From NCBI GenBank assembly GCA_007115705.1, contig QXEO01000382.1:7779318-7843317 (forward strand): 64,000 nucleotides of DNA, written 5' to 3'. The translations under genes were made by a program, and so were the position numbers. The DNA is from Dactylis glomerata. Taxonomy: Eukaryota > Streptophyta > Magnoliopsida > Poales > Poaceae. The notes beneath the pieces were generated by a model. That model was not told the origin of the DNA, did not search any database, and saw only the letters and a list, made by a program, of their open reading frames with translations. Position 1 is the stretch's first letter, and each line of letters starts with the position of its first letter. This document shows, piece after piece, positions 1 to 12,450 of the stretch.

Positions 1-1580
1 TAGCAGCAAGGTTTTTCCCTCAGTTAAGAAACCAAGGTTTATCGATCAGGAGAGGAAGGAGCCAATACGACTGAAGGTGATGCCCACTAGCTTGCGACAA
101 CTCCGGACAATTTATAGGGCGCCTCATCCGAGCTTTGCTTTGCGAGCGGCAACGTGGAACCTGCACACAACACAACCAAATACTTTGCTCCCAACTTATG
201 ATGAGGTTGTCAATCTCACCGGTTTGCTGTAAACAAAGGAATGAGCGTATCGAGTGGAAAATAGTAATAGTATGCGAGTAGAGTAAATAGTGCATGTAAA
301 GTAAACAGGTGATAGCAATATAATGGAAATAGGACCGGGGTCCACAGTTCACTAATGGTGTCTCTCCATAAGATAAAATAATACATGCTGGGTAAACAAA
401 TTACAGTTGGGCAATTGATAGAATAAAGACAACGTGCATATGATGAGAGGATCACTATGAGATTTACTCTGGGCATTACAACAAGATACATAGACCGCCA
501 TACAACTGCATCTATGACTAATAATCCACTTGTGGCGAATCAATCCGAGAACTCCACAAGTATTAAGTTGCGAACAACAGATAATTGCATTAAGCAAAGT
601 GTGTAATGTAAACAAAGCATATGCCCTTGAGCATATGAATGTTGTTTTCTCCCTAGTAGCAACAGCACATCTACAACCTTAGAGGTTTCTGTCACTCCCC
701 CAGATTAAATAGAGGCATGAACCCACTATCGAGCATAAATACCCTCTCTTGGAGTCACTAGCAACTACTCGGCCAAGATAGCTACTAACAACGGAGAGCA
801 TGCAAGATTATAAATAACATAGAGATAACATAAGAGAAATTTTAGTACATCAACTCAAGCATAACACCAATATTCATCGGATCCCAACAAACCAAACATG
901 TAGAATTACATAACGGTGATCTCAATCATGTAAGGCAGCTCATGAGATCTAAATATGAAGCACATGGTGGAGAAGAGAACCATCTAGCTACTGCTATGGA
1001 CCCATAGTCCAAGGTAGACTACTCAATCATCGCTCCGGAGGCAAGCATGGCGATGAAGAAGACCTCCGATGGCGATTCCCCTCTCCGGCAGGGTGCCGGG
1101 AAGAGCTTCTGGACCCTCCCGATCTTCGGGTCGACGGCGGCGGTGAATCGCGATGTGTTTTGGAAAAGTGATCGGGTCTTTAGGTTTTTTCCGTCAGGGG
1201 GTCTTTATAGGCGAAGGAGCATCGTCAGGAGTGGATCGAGGCAGTCTCACACATAGGGGGCGCGGCCCAGCCCCTGGCCACGCCGCCCTGGTGTGTGGGG
1301 CCCTCGTGGCCCCACTTCGTCTCCTCTTCGGTTCTCTGGAAGCTTCGGTGAAATTCTGGGCGACTGGCTTTGGTTTTGTCCAATTCCGAGAATATTTCCT
1401 GTGTAACTTTTCTGAAACACAAAAATAGCAGAAAATAGGGAACTGGCACTGTGGCGACTTGTTAATAGGTTAGTTCCGGAAAATGCATAAAAGTGTCACG
1501 AAGTGTAACGAAACACTAAGCAAATGGTGTAAAAACAAGCATGGAGCATCAAAAATTATAGATACGTTTGAGACGTATCA
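1..1580 (-). repeat. Element I, 3' LTR (partial, cut by window edge)
   Basis: On the minus strand this LTR begins TGATACGTCTC at 1580. It matches the LTR at 6742-8370 nearly base for base, with an 18-bp length difference near 270-300 and scattered substitutions. About 69 bp of its 3' end lie outside the window. Short ORFs in it are not credible genes. Confidence 0.9.
1203..1209 (-). promoter_or_regulatory. LTR TATA box (element I, 3' LTR)
   Basis: Minus-strand TATAAAG sits in a GC-rich stretch. The same box occurs at the same place in every Sabrina-like LTR of the window, which supports it as the LTR promoter. Confidence 0.55.
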
Positions 1581-1594
1581 GCATCCCCAAGCTT
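1581..1594 (-). other. Polypurine tract of element I
   Basis: Minus-strand AAGCTTGGGGATGC directly abuts the TGATACG start of the 3' LTR, the expected place for the plus-strand DNA primer. The same 14-mer precedes the 3' LTR of element V. Confidence 0.75.
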
Positions 1595-3520
1595 AACTCC
1601 TGCTCGTCCTCGAGTAGGTAAGTGATAACAAAAGAAATAATTTTTGAGGTGACATGCACCTACACAATCTTGATCATCTATGTAAGCGTTGTGCGCTGGG
1701 ATCAAAAGAACTTAAAACATGGGCATGAAAGACATAATATTGATAGAAGAAACTTAGCAACCATGTTATAACATGAAAATGAACACAAACAAAAGATCAT
1801 GAAAATGAAACAATGAAAGTCAAACGTGGTATCAAATCATAAGAAAAAACATATAAATAGTTTTTAGCTTGTCCTTCATGGAGAGCAAAACATAAATGCA
1901 TAGGACACCTTCAAGTTTAAGAGGGCGATTAGATACAAATAATTTAAGAACAAGTGAAACCAACAATATGAATCAATCAATGAAAACTTTGGGACAATGC
2001 ACATTATACTCAGAATGACAACTATGCTCTCTTAATGGTGCATAAAGATAGAAGGTGGTGACTCAACATAAAAGTAAAAGAAAGGCCCTTCGCGGAGGGA
2101 AGCACTGATTGCAAGTTTTATAAACCTTCAAAAATTATGGTACTTACCGGCTTTGAGCTCTCATTGCCCCCATCATAAGCATCTTGAATGGTTAAAGTGA
2201 ATGCGAGAACACTTATGCTGCATATGCTTGACAAATCATAAGTTGAAAACCTCGTGTCCCATGAATACGAGTACCCAAATCTCATGCTACTTTACTTAGA
2301 GTCCCAAGCAAGCTCTTGTCATTGTAAGTATACACGTATCATCGAGAACCACCAACGGGGTACCTCTGTGCCCGATGACATGGAACAAGCCCACATCAAA
2401 ATGACATCTCTTTTATTTACCATTTGTATAGCTTTTTATTTTGAGATGCATCATCGAATGTCCACTATGGGCATGCTGCAAATTTCCACCATGAATTATG
2501 CATGGCTTAGATTGGCGGCCCAGGCGTTTCTCTAACACATATACAAACTCCATGATCCCGCAAGATTCCCAATTCATTTCACACCGCGAGTATCCATAAA
2601 CAAAAGATCACGATATCAACTCAAATAAGAAGTGCAATGTTGAAAGCTTGCCCCATGACGGCATGGTTGGGCTAATTCCCAACTTACAACTTGCAAGCAT
2701 AACAACTCAACATAAGAGACCACAATGTCAAATTTTTAAGAATGAGAAAAATAAAGTGTGCCATCCGGTTCGTGAGAGCTTTACTGACCAATTTTTGCAT
2801 AACACTGGTAAGAGTTTAATTTGAAGAGTAGATAAAAGCAAGTCAAATGTACTTTGGAATAGCAAATTGCTAATAGGTATGTATGGTGGACACTTTGGTA
2901 AACTTGGTTTTTAGGAGTTGGATGCACGAGTAGAGCTCATACTCAGTACAAAACGAAGGCTAGCAAAAGACTGGGAGCGACCAACTAAGAGAGCAATAAC
3001 GGCCATAATCATGCAAAGCGACAAAATGACATTAAAAGAAGCATAAGATGGCATAAAAAGTCAAAAACTAAATGATCATAGAGGCTATTGGCGACTTTGT
3101 AAGAGTCTAACATGTGTGAGCATGCGCCAAGTCAACCCAAATAAAGCATCAAAGGAGAAAACCAAAATAATGCTTCCAAATAATTAAAAACAATGCATGA
3201 TTTTTTCAAAGGCTCATTAAGCAATCTCAGTTATTTGAGACAAGTCATGCTACAGCAAAACCACCAAGCATACTATCGAAAAGACATGAAGCATGACATG
3301 AAAAAGTCTAAGCTGCAGTCTACACAAGCTCCTTCTTGTACCACTTTTTTGCATAAAGATTTTTCTCTTTTCCAACACCATTCAAACTTTTTTTAAACAC
3401 CTCTTTTGATTAAAACCAATAAGGACCAGAGAAAAAAATACACCTTGATGAAAAGATATAACAAGATCTGAACACATATCAAGGTGAAAATCGAAAACTA
3501 AACGCAGTTCTAGAAAAAGA

Positions 3521-3563
3521 AGAACACTCGTTGAAACGAATAGAGTGAAAAATGGAGTGTTCT
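3521..3563 (-). other. Conserved stem-loop in the trailer (element I)
   Basis: AGAACACTC at 3521-3529 is the inverse complement of GAGTGTTCT at 3555-3563, with a 25-base loop. The same arms recur at 36718-36759 in element V and, with one G-U-compatible change, at 63846-63885 in element VI. Confidence 0.5.
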
Positions 3564-3763
3564 TGGCAAATGAAAAGCAAGGCAACTTCTCCAAAAGAAA
3601 TTTGTTGGGGTCCAACCATTTATTGCAGCAAACTAAACTAAACTAAACTGAAAACTAAAACAACTGACGCTCCAAGAAAAACGCATAATGCATGAAGCAA
3701 TAAAAATATAGTGTGTTGAAAAGGTGACCTGATTTTTGCCGATGAAGAAGGGGTGCCTCGGGG

Positions 3764-3777
3764 GCATCCCCAAGCTT
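3764..3777 (-). other. Internal copy of the polypurine tract (first)
   Basis: Exact minus-strand AAGCTTGGGGATGC, identical to the polypurine tract at 1581-1594 but about 2.2 kb internal to it. A role as a second plus-strand primer is inference. Confidence 0.5.
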
Positions 3778-3819
3778 TGACGCTTGTACTTCTTGGATAT
3801 TTCTTGGGGTGATGCATGG

Positions 3820-3833
3820 GCATCCCCAAGCTT
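3820..3833 (-). other. Internal copy of the polypurine tract (second)
   Basis: A second exact AAGCTTGGGGATGC on the minus strand, 56 bases from the first copy. The pair is kept in element III (23715-23728 and 23768-23781) and element VI (63573-63586 and 63629-63642). Confidence 0.5.
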
Positions 3834-4487
3834 GAGCTTTTGTCCATTCTTCAACTCATCTCATCACTCTCCGATCCCTACACTTGAAAACTTCCTTCAT
3901 ACAAAACTAAACACAAATCTATTAGCAACATTAGTGTAAGCATAACATAGAATCAACCTCTTTTTGCTTCAGGTTTGAACCTAAAACCACCACATATAAA
4001 GTATATACTGTTGTAGCAACTTCCCCAAAAGTTCTGTGATCAAAAGAACTCAAAAAGAAAGCGATAAAGTGGCAAACACAAATATTGGCAGAAATCTGTC
4101 AAAACAGAACAACTGACAAAGGTCGAATTTTTAAGGGGTTTTCTGTTGCTCAAATCAAAAAGTGTTCAGCTAATGAAAGTTTGGATATAACCTGGGGCAC
4201 ATGCATAAGAAATCGCAGGTCCAAAAGATATACAGAGAATTTTCACAATTTTTTACGGTGCAGCACCGAAAACTGTTTCAGGACAGCAACATCCCCAAAT
4301 CTTACCTCGCTCAAATTAGAGGCTTCTCTTGGCACAAAAACGAAATAAAAAGGATAAGGAGAGGTCATTACAGTAGTAATAACTTCCAAGAATCAAATAA
4401 AAGAAAAAGAACTGAAAGTAAAACATTGGGTTATCTCCCAAGAGTGCTTTTCTTTAACGCCTTTGAGCTAGACGCAGAAAGTGCGAA

Positions 4488-6551
4488 TCAAGTAATATCA
4501 AGTGATGAAGCATCAAGCTCATAATTTGCTCTAAGAATAGAGTCAAAAACTAATTTCTTTCTCTTTCTAGGGAAGTGTTCCATACCTTTCTTGAGTGGAA
4601 ATTGATATTTGATGGTGCCTTCCCTCATATCAATGATGGCACCTACAGTTCGAAGAAAGGGTCTTCCCAAAATAATAGGACATGAAGCATTGCATTCAAC
4701 ATCCATGACAAGAAAATCAACGGGAACAAGGTTATTGTTAACCATAATAAGAACATAATTAATTCTTCCCAAAGGTTTCTTCTTAGCAACATCAGCAATA
4801 GGAACATCAAAATAACACTTTTCAAGCGGTGGTAAATCAAGCATATCATAAAACTTTCTAGGCATAATAGAAATACTAGCACCTAGATCACATAAAGCAT
4901 GGCAATCAAAACCATTAACATGCATATCAATGATGGGTTCCCAACCATCTTCTAACTTCTTGGGAATAGAAACTTTTTGCTTCAACTTTTCATCCCTAAT
5001 TTTCATAAGAGCATTGGTAATATGCTTAGTAAAAGCAACATTTAAAGAACTAGCATTAGGAGTCAAAGCAAGCTTTTGCAAGAACAAAATAACTTCAGAT
5101 ATATTGCAGCCATCAACATCAAAATCATTAAAGGAAATAGAGCTATCATCTCCTATACTCCGAAAAATTTCAGCACTCTTTTGAGAAAAAGTTTTAGCAG
5201 TTTTAGGCTTTTTAACACAAGGAGTGGGAGTTTTCTCTACACCAATCAAAGTAAGAGGATTGCTAGCATTAGGAGCAACATCATTAGAGGTAGTAATGGT
5301 ACATACCTTCATCTCTCTAGCCATTTCATCTTCTCTTTCCCACCTGGCATGAAATTGTGCTAGCAACCTAACATTTTCATCAATTCTAACTCGGATAGCA
5401 TTAGCAGTAGCAAAAGGATTATTCTCTTTCACATCATTAGGCAACACTTTTAATTTCAGAATTTCAACATCATGAGCAAGGCTATCAACTTTAGAAGCAA
5501 GAATATCAATTTTGCCTAACTTTTCCTCAACAGACTTGTTAAAAGCATTTTGCTTACCGATGAAGTCCTTGAGCATTACCTCAAGCTCAGAGGGCGCGGC
5601 CCTAGTGTTGTTGGAGGAATTACCATAAGAGTTACCATAACCATTACCATTGGTAGAAGGATACGGCCTATAATTGTTACTAGCAAAAATTTTCCTATAA
5701 GCATTGTTGTTAAAATTATTATTTCTAATGAAGTTTACATCAACATGCTCTTCTTGAGCAGCCAAAGAGGCCAAAGGAACATTATTAGGATCTACATGAG
5801 TCCTATCATTTGAAAGCATAAGCATAATAGCATCAATCTTATCACCCAAGGAAGAGGTTTCCTCAATAGAATTTACCTTCTTATCTTGTGGAGCTCTCTC
5901 GGTGTGCCATTCAGAGTAATTTACCATCATATTGTCGAGAAGCTTTGTTGCGGCGCCCAAGGTAAGGGACATAAAAGTGCCTCCAGCAGCTGAATCAAGT
6001 AGGTTCCTCGAAGAAAAATTTAGTCCTGCATAAAAAGTTTGAACAATCATCCAAGTAGTCAGTCCATGAGTGGGACAATTCTTTATCATAGCTTTCATTC
6101 TTTCTCAAGCTTGAGCAACATGTTCATTATCAAACTGACTAAACTTCACAATATTGCTACACAAAGCTATAATCTTAGCAGGAGGATAGTATCTACCAAT
6201 AAAAGCATCCTTACACTTAGCCCATGAATCAATACTATTTTTAGGCTAAGATAGCAACCAATCCTTAGCTTTTCCTCTCAAAGAAAAAGGAAACAACTTA
6301 AGCTTAATAATATCACCATCAACATTCTCATACTTCTGCATCTCACATAGCTCAACAAAATTGTTGAGATGAGCTGCAGCATCATCAGTACTAGCACCAG
6401 AAAATTGCTCTTTCATAACAAGGTTCAACAAAGCAGGCTTAATCTCATAAAAATTTGCTGCAGGAGCAGGTGGCGCAATAGGAGTGCAGATAAAATCACT
6501 ATTGTTCGTGCTAGTAAAGTCACACAACTTGGTGTTTTCAGGAGTAGCCAT
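4488..6551 (-). pseudogene. Athila-type gag-protease polyprotein, two nonsense codons
   Basis: A single reading frame of 688 codons starts ATGGCTACTCC at 6551. It is interrupted by TAG at 6246-6248 and TGA at 6105-6107; the latter is probably a Trp codon, from context HVAQA-stop-ERMK. Gag core motifs are seen: EQFSGASTDDAAAHLNNF, KAKDWLLS, then the second half with THGLTTWMIVQTFYAGLNF and DSAAGGTFM. A low-complexity Asn-rich stretch and a coiled-coil-like segment (EEKLGKIDILASKVDSLAHD) follow. The C-terminal third is a retropepsin-like domain with CDLGASISIMP in place of the usual D-T/S-G, followed by the ILGRPFL motif that closes plant retroviral-type protease domains. The protein would form the particle and process itself. 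The frame ends SSLDIT-stop, then the shared trailer begins; no RT frame follows. Confidence 0.85.
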
Positions 6552-6741
6552 TCTAGCAAACTAAAAGCAGACAAGTAAAAACAACTACAAAGGATTCTAT
6601 TTTTTTTGGGTTTTTGATAAAACGATGCAAGTAAAAATAAAGTAAAGCAAAACAATAAACAAAGTAAAGGATGTGCGTGCGAAAACTCCCCTCACAGAAG
6701 TCTTCTTCTTCCTCCTCGGCAACAGCACCAGAAAAGGAGCT
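6552..6741 (-). other. Element I leader with tRNA-Asp primer binding site (6713-6730)
   Basis: The minus strand at 6730-6713 reads TGGTGCTGTTGCCGAGGA, three mismatches from TGGCGCCGTTGCCGGGGA, the complement of the plant tRNA-Asp 3' end. That perfect form is present in elements III and VI. The leader then contains the T-rich stretch and CCAAAAAAA motif shared by all four Sabrina-like copies, ending a few bases before the gag start codon. Confidence 0.75.
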
Positions 6742-8370
6742 TGATGCCGTACAGTGTTGATAGTTTTTCACCGTCCAGTTGGGAACCCCAAGAGGAAGGT
6801 ATGATAAATATAGCAGCAAGGTTTTTCCCTCAGTTAAGAAACCAAGGATTATCGATCAGGAGTGGAAGGAGCCAATACGACTGAAGGTGATGCCCACTAG
6901 CTTGCGACAGCTCCGGACAATTTATAGGGCGTCTCGTCCGAGCTTTGCTTTGCGAGCGGCAGCGTGGAACCTGCACACAACACAACCAAATACTTTGCTC
7001 CCAACTTACGATGAGGTTGTCAATCTCACCGGTTTGCTGTAAACAAAGGAATGAGCGTATCGAGTGGAAAATAGTAATAGTATGCGAGTAAAGTAAACAG
7101 GTGATAGCAATATAATGGAAATAGGACCGGGGTCCACAGTTCACTTGTGGTGTCTCTCCATAAGATAAAATAATACATGCTAGGTAAACAAATTACAGTT
7201 GGGCAATTGATAGAATAAAGACAACGTGCATATGATGAGAGGATCACTATGAGATTTACTCTGGGCATTACAACAAGATACATAGACCGCCATCCAACTG
7301 CATCTATGACTAATAATCCACTTGTGGCGAATCAATCTGAGAACTCCACAAGTATTAAGTTGCGAACAACAGATAATTGCATTAAGCAAAGTGTGTAATG
7401 TAAACAAAGCATATGCCCTTGAGCATATGAATGTTGTTTTCTCCCTAGTAGCAACAGCACATCTACCCTTAGAGGTTTCTATCACTCCCCCAGATTAAAT
7501 AGAGGCATGAACCCACTATCGAGCATAAATACCCCCTCTTGGAGTCACTGGCAACTACTCGGCCAAGATAGCTACTAACAACGGAGAGCATGGAAGATCA
7601 TAAACAACATAGAGATAACATAAGATAAATTTCAGTACATCAACTCAAGCATAACACCAATATTCATCGGATCCCAACAAACCAAACATGTAGAATTACA
7701 TAATGGTGATCTCAATCATGTAAGGCAGCTCATGAGATCTAAACATGAAGCACATGGTGGAGAAGACAACCGTCTAGCTACTGCTATGGACCCATAGTCC
7801 AAGGTAGACTACTCACTCATCGCTCCGGAGGCAAGCATGGCGATGAAGAAGACCTCCGGTGGCGATTCCTCTCTCCGGCAGGGTGCCGGGAAGAGCTTCT
7901 GGACCCTCCCGATCTTCGGGTCGACGGCGGCGGCGGATCGCGATGTGTTCTGGAAAAGTGATCGGGTCTTTAGGTTTTTCCCGTCGGGGGGTCTTTATAG
8001 GCGAAGGGGCATCATCAGGAGTGGACCAAGGCGGTCTCACACATAGGGGGCGCGGCCCAGCCCCTGGCCGTGCCGCCCTAGTGTGTGGGGCCCTCGTGGC
8101 CCCAGTCTATCTCCTCTTCGGTTCTCTGGAAGCTTCGGTGAAATTCTGGGCGACTGGCTTTGGTTTCGTCCAATTTCGAGAATATTTCCTGTGTAACTTT
8201 TGTGAAACACAAAAACAGCAGAAAATAGGGAACTGACACTGTGGCGACTTCTTAATAGGTTAGTACCAGAAAATGCATAAAAGTGCCACGAAATGTAACA
8301 AAACACTAAGCAAATGGTGTAAAAACAAGCATGGAGCATCAAAAATTATAGATACGTTTGAGACGTATCA
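6742..8370 (-). repeat. Element I, 5' LTR (1629 bp)
   Basis: The LTR runs from minus-strand TGATACGTCTC at 8370 to the GCATCA end at 6742, with inverted TGAT...ATCA termini. A TATA box (TATAAAG) lies at 7993-7999. It is a near-identical partner of 1-1580. Confidence 0.9.
7993..7999 (-). promoter_or_regulatory. LTR TATA box (element I, 5' LTR)
   Basis: TATAAAG on the minus strand, about 375 bp into the LTR; conserved in all copies. Transcription from here would run through gag-protease. Confidence 0.6.
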
Positions 8371-11300
8371 ATATGCACTATCTACAGCCATGGACCCAAA
8401 AGAGTTATAGGCTAATGCAAGGTTTTATCAAAGGTTTCTTGAAAGATTGCTTTTACTTTAGAAAACTATGCCCAACAGCCAACACAGGGTATTAGTGCCT
8501 TGAGAGCACCTTTCCTGCCGCGTTCGCAGCTCCTTCCCGGAACAAGGGGTAACATGTCACATCTTTTTACACTCTGCAGAGGTGTGTCCTTCCAAAAGAG
8601 ATCAAAGCCTTGCTGCACAACCGGGCGTACATTCTCATCCACACTTCCATGGTGTGGGGCCCAACCATTGTTCCAAGCCATTCACTGCCTTCTCCGCACA
8701 ACGCATGCCCACCCAATTCACGCAAGCAGGTTGTGCCCCTGATATTCACCCCCAACGATGAAGTACCTATGCGTCCCTTGTGGACCATCATAGACACCAG
8801 TGGCCGTGGGCACTAAGGGATCCCACCCATGTGCACGTATTCTCGCAAGACATACGGCGAATGGTAGCTGAGTGTCCGTTGACATGCGAATGAGAGAAGA
8901 TACAGATGACTTTCCCATCCCATTCCAAGTCTTATTGGACGACACGGTTTTTACGGCACAAGAATAACTGTGGCATTGGTAGTTAATCCTAGGTTTACTT
9001 TCCCGTGCAAGTGAAACCTCCACCACAACAATCTTACCGTGGTTCCACCTGCCAGCCATCCTAGGTTATCACCACTGGTCGATAACCACTAGTCATATTA
9101 CTTAGGAAAATAGATTTCCATCCTTTTTGAAATGTTAGAGTTTGAAGTCAACACTTTGCAAGTAGTTTCAAAACCAGTGCAACCAAGAGATATGAGCAAG
9201 ATAAACTTGCCTTGTGACTAAAAGGTAGTGGAGTCGAATACTTGGCGATGCTCCTGATCTCCTTGTTCTACAGAAATCCAATCATTGTCTGGTAAGGACA
9301 ATGTTTAAAGAAGCAAATGGATGCTATGTGCAATGATATGCAATGCATGGTGATTCTTTGTCTTTGTTTACTTATTTGTGTGTTTTACCCAAGACTTGGT
9401 ATGGTTAAAGTGTTTTAACACAACACAAAGTACTATTGGTGTGTTTTACCCTAAATATGGTATTGAAACAATTAATATAAGTTTGAAATCAATTTTTAAA
9501 TTATAAAACTTTTGTTAGAGTTATTTGAAAAGAAAAGGATTAGTTTAATAAAGAAAAGACTTAATTTTTATTTTTATTAATAAAAATTAGGATTTTTGAA
9601 AATGGATATTAAAAGATTTCAAAGTTTGAATTAAAAAGTGAATAAGAAATATAATTTTAATCAAATATTCAATTCATTAAAGATAAGAAAATTATTTTAT
9701 AGAGTTAAATCAAACAGTGTTATTTTAGTTTTGGATTTGAATTAATTCAAAAGAAAACAGAACTTAAAATTTGAAATATGGATTTGATTTGGAAATGGGC
9801 CTTGGCCCATTGGCCTAGCCCAATCCACCCAGCTGGGTCTAACCTAACCGGCCAGGACCTGGGTCGGTCAAACCGACCCAGACCTGCCTCGAACTCGCAC
9901 CACTCTCCTCTCGAGCTCCTCTGTGAACCCTAGCCGCCGCCATCGCCCGACCATTCCGGCCAGCTCCGGTGGCTTCCGCCGTCGTCGCCTGGGGCAAAAC
10001 GGTCGCCTCAATGACCTCTACCCCCTCTTCCAGTTAGATTCGGTGGTCGCTTCCTTTCCGATGAGATCCTGGTTGTTCCCCGATCGGGTTCTGCCAGCTC
10101 CTATCACCTTCGATCTCGATGCCTCGCCGGGTCCTTTCCCCGGTGCTCGATGGCGTGTTAGTGGTGGTCGTGACGCTTGTGCAATGCCGGTGGCAGCGCC
10201 CAAGATGGGGTGCTCCCGGTGTTGCCACAGTGAAGTCGACCCCGGGTCGCGTCTGGTTGGCCGCGCGGGCACTGCCCCGCCATGCCAGCCAGGTAAGCAC
10301 CTGGGCGGTTGGTGAGTAACTCCGTCTTCCTCTCTGCTACCTCCTTATCCTCCACGACTGCTGTCACTGGCCATACTAGCCATGACTTGATGTGCCAAGC
10401 ACACTGGCCGAGCTCTGTGATGTGGTTAGCTCATGCTTGTTTGATGGTGGATTCAGTTAGCTGCTACTGATGCTTCTTACACGATGTGATTCAGTTATAC
10501 TTGTATCCCTCTGTCAGTAAAGTTTACTGACAGAGATGTTAATTCTGAACCTGATGACTTTGTGAAATTCAGATATGAATTGCTGCTTGTTAGATATGAT
10601 TCCAGCTTGATAGCCTAGGAAGATGATTTGGTACAAATCAACTTGATACTACTGGTGTACTGAAATGGCTGTGATCTTGCCCTAGGCTTTATCTGTGATG
10701 CCCTGAGCAATGCTATGTGTGTGTAACTGAATTCATTGATTCCGTTCTGTTGCTGTTGGTCTTACTGATTCCTTGCAGAAGCTAGGGAAAATGATATATG
10801 TGAACTCTCACACTGGTTGGCTTTAAGCAACTATGGTTGTGTTTGTGTTGAGGTGCATGACCATTTGGTCATGTGCCCAGCAACCAATCCTGTAAAGCTA
10901 ACTTTTTGGTGAAACTTTCCTTTGTTTCTGGCCAGTGATGCTGGTCTGAGGCCAGATTTAGGTAGTGAGGTGCACTACTTGTTTTTGTGCCCACTGCAGT
11001 GAATTCTGAATTTGTGCTTAGCAAAACTTGTGTGGTTGAGGTGCATGTCCATCAGAACATGTGCCCAGCACAAGCTTGCTCTGTGTGGTTTAAGCTGTTG
11101 CTACTCACACTGCCTATGAAGCAAAAGCTGAGGCCTTTTCCTTGGTTGTAACTATCTTGCCTTGCAAATAACCTCCCAGTGATGTACTAAGCAAAGCATC
11201 ACTTTGCTAGTCTGAGGGAAATAGATTCCTAATCCATCCATGCATGCAAGCATATGTTGGCAATCAATTGCTTGTATAGTTTGCAAGGAAGTCAACCTGT

Positions 11301-12417
11301 GGTTGAGATATGGATGGTGTGGTCTTGAGGATGGTTTGATGCTGCTGCTGCTGGTTCTTGATGCAGTGGTGACTACTCTGGTTGCCTGCCCTTCTCCTCC
11401 TTGATCAGGTCCTGGCTTGCCTGCCCTTCTCCTCCTTGGTCAGCTCCTGGTGGCTTGCCTTCTCCTCCTGGTCAGGGGCTGCTCCACCTTGCCTTGTTCT
11501 TCAGCTTCTAGGATTCAATCCATGTTCTATTGATTTATGTTCTGGTGTGGTGGTGCTGTGCTAGAGAACTGTGATGTTCTCCTGATGGTTTGGTGCTGGT
11601 CGAATGGTTGCTGCTTCCTCTGGCCGTGCTCATCTCCTCCAGCTGCTGGCTCGGTTGGTTGCTATGGTGCTTCCAGCAGCTCACTCAGTTAGATGACTGA
11701 GCTGCTTGTGAGCAGCTACTCTGCTTGTCACCTAGGCTTGATCTGATCCTCACTACTCTCTCTGTGACGCTGTGAAAGCTAAAGTGTTGGGTGCACAGAC
11801 TATTTGTACCAACTTGATAAAAACAGATACTAAACTTGGTCCAGATACTCAATGATGCAAATGGCAATATAATTGCCAAAGTCTGAGAATAATTTCATAC
11901 TAACCCTAACTCTGTTTTCTTTTATTTGCTATTTATTTTGCAGGTTGATGATTCAAGATCATCATGAAGATCTTGAAGATGCAAAAGCTAGTTTAGGATT
12001 AGTTTTCTTTTATTTTTCACTTTTGTAATTTTCTTTTTTACTTTACCAATATGTAAAGACATTGTAAATGTGTTTAATATTAATAAAGTAATATTTTAGT
12101 TTGCTTTATTTACTTATTCCAGTTCTATTATCCAACTCAATTTATTATTGAGTTATCTTTTATTAATAATTATTTATTCTAGTTTAATAATATTCAAAAA
12201 CCAAAATGAAATTCCAAAATCACTTAAACAACATCATCAAGAGATCATAGCATAGCTCATAACATTCTAATAACCTCTAACCCTAGATATTATTAGATAG
12301 AAGCTTTGCTCTCTCAGGTTTTTGAATTTGCGAAAAATTTACTCAGATTTTAGATGCATGAATGCACAAAGGTCCTAGTTCTACCCTTCGTTTGATCCTA
12401 AATGCTGGGATATTACA
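8371..12417 (-). repeat. Element II, 3' LTR (truncated by nested element I)
   Basis: Near-identical to 19269-23298 along its length, with one visible 24-bp insertion around 10170-10200 relative to the other copy. It ends GGGATATTACA at 12417, i.e. the LTR starts TGTAATATCCC on the minus strand. Short ORFs in it (for example at 9923-10315) are shifted or broken in the sister LTR and are not treated as genes. Confidence 0.9.
9780..10320 (+). promoter_or_regulatory. Gene-like GC-rich module in the LTR, antisense to the element
   Basis: On the plus strand an AT-rich stretch switches to repeated GGCCCA motifs, then a CT-rich stretch, then GAACCCTAGCCGCCGCC, a GC-rich region and CCAGGTAAGC, which looks like a splice donor. 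This order resembles the promoter, 5' UTR and first exon of a plant housekeeping gene. The sister LTR carries it at 20690-21200. Whether it is transcribed is unknown. Confidence 0.3.
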
Positions 12418-12431
12418 GTCTTCCTCCCTTA
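12418..12431 (-). other. Polypurine tract of element II
   Basis: Minus-strand TAAGGGAGGAAGAC directly precedes the TGTAATATCCC start of the 3' LTR. Confidence 0.7.
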
Positions 12432-12450
12432 TCAGAACTTCGTCCTGAAG

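Larger units (their letters stand above)
1595..4487 (-). other. Element I long non-coding trailer
   Basis: About 2.9 kb between the gag-protease stop codon and the polypurine tract. It has no long open frame but is clearly homologous to the trailers of elements III (23299-24435), V (35801-38716) and VI (62916 onward). It replaces the place where reverse transcriptase and integrase would be in an autonomous relative. Just after the stop codon it holds a block (GCGCCTAGCTCAAAGGCGTT-like, then AAGAAAAGCACTCTTGGGAG) shared by all four copies. Confidence 0.75.
1..8370 (-). mobile_element. Element I: Sabrina/WHAM-like non-autonomous LTR retrotransposon (gag-protease only)
   Basis: Two near-identical LTRs flank a 5.2-kb interior with a tRNA-Asp primer site, a gag-protease frame and a long non-coding trailer. 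The left LTR is cut by the window edge: base 1 corresponds to base 6811 of the right LTR. No reverse transcriptase or integrase frame exists between the protease and the polypurine tract, so the copy cannot mobilise itself. It lies inside the left LTR of the Tekay element: the sequence resumes at 8371 exactly where the intact sister LTR reads ATATG at 19269, so ATATG is the expected 5-bp target duplication (the other copy is outside the window). Family assignment rests on LTR termini, primer site and Athila-type gag, not on a database search. Confidence 0.85.

Noticed and set aside
3382..3847. Short ORFs in the Sabrina-like trailers
   Set aside because: They change frame, start and stop between copies I, V and VI, and show no codon-level conservation.
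9923..10315. 130-codon plus-strand ORF in the left LTR of element II
   Set aside because: The sister LTR has indels that shift the frame, and the sequence is repetitive LTR. Reported only as a gene-like regulatory module.
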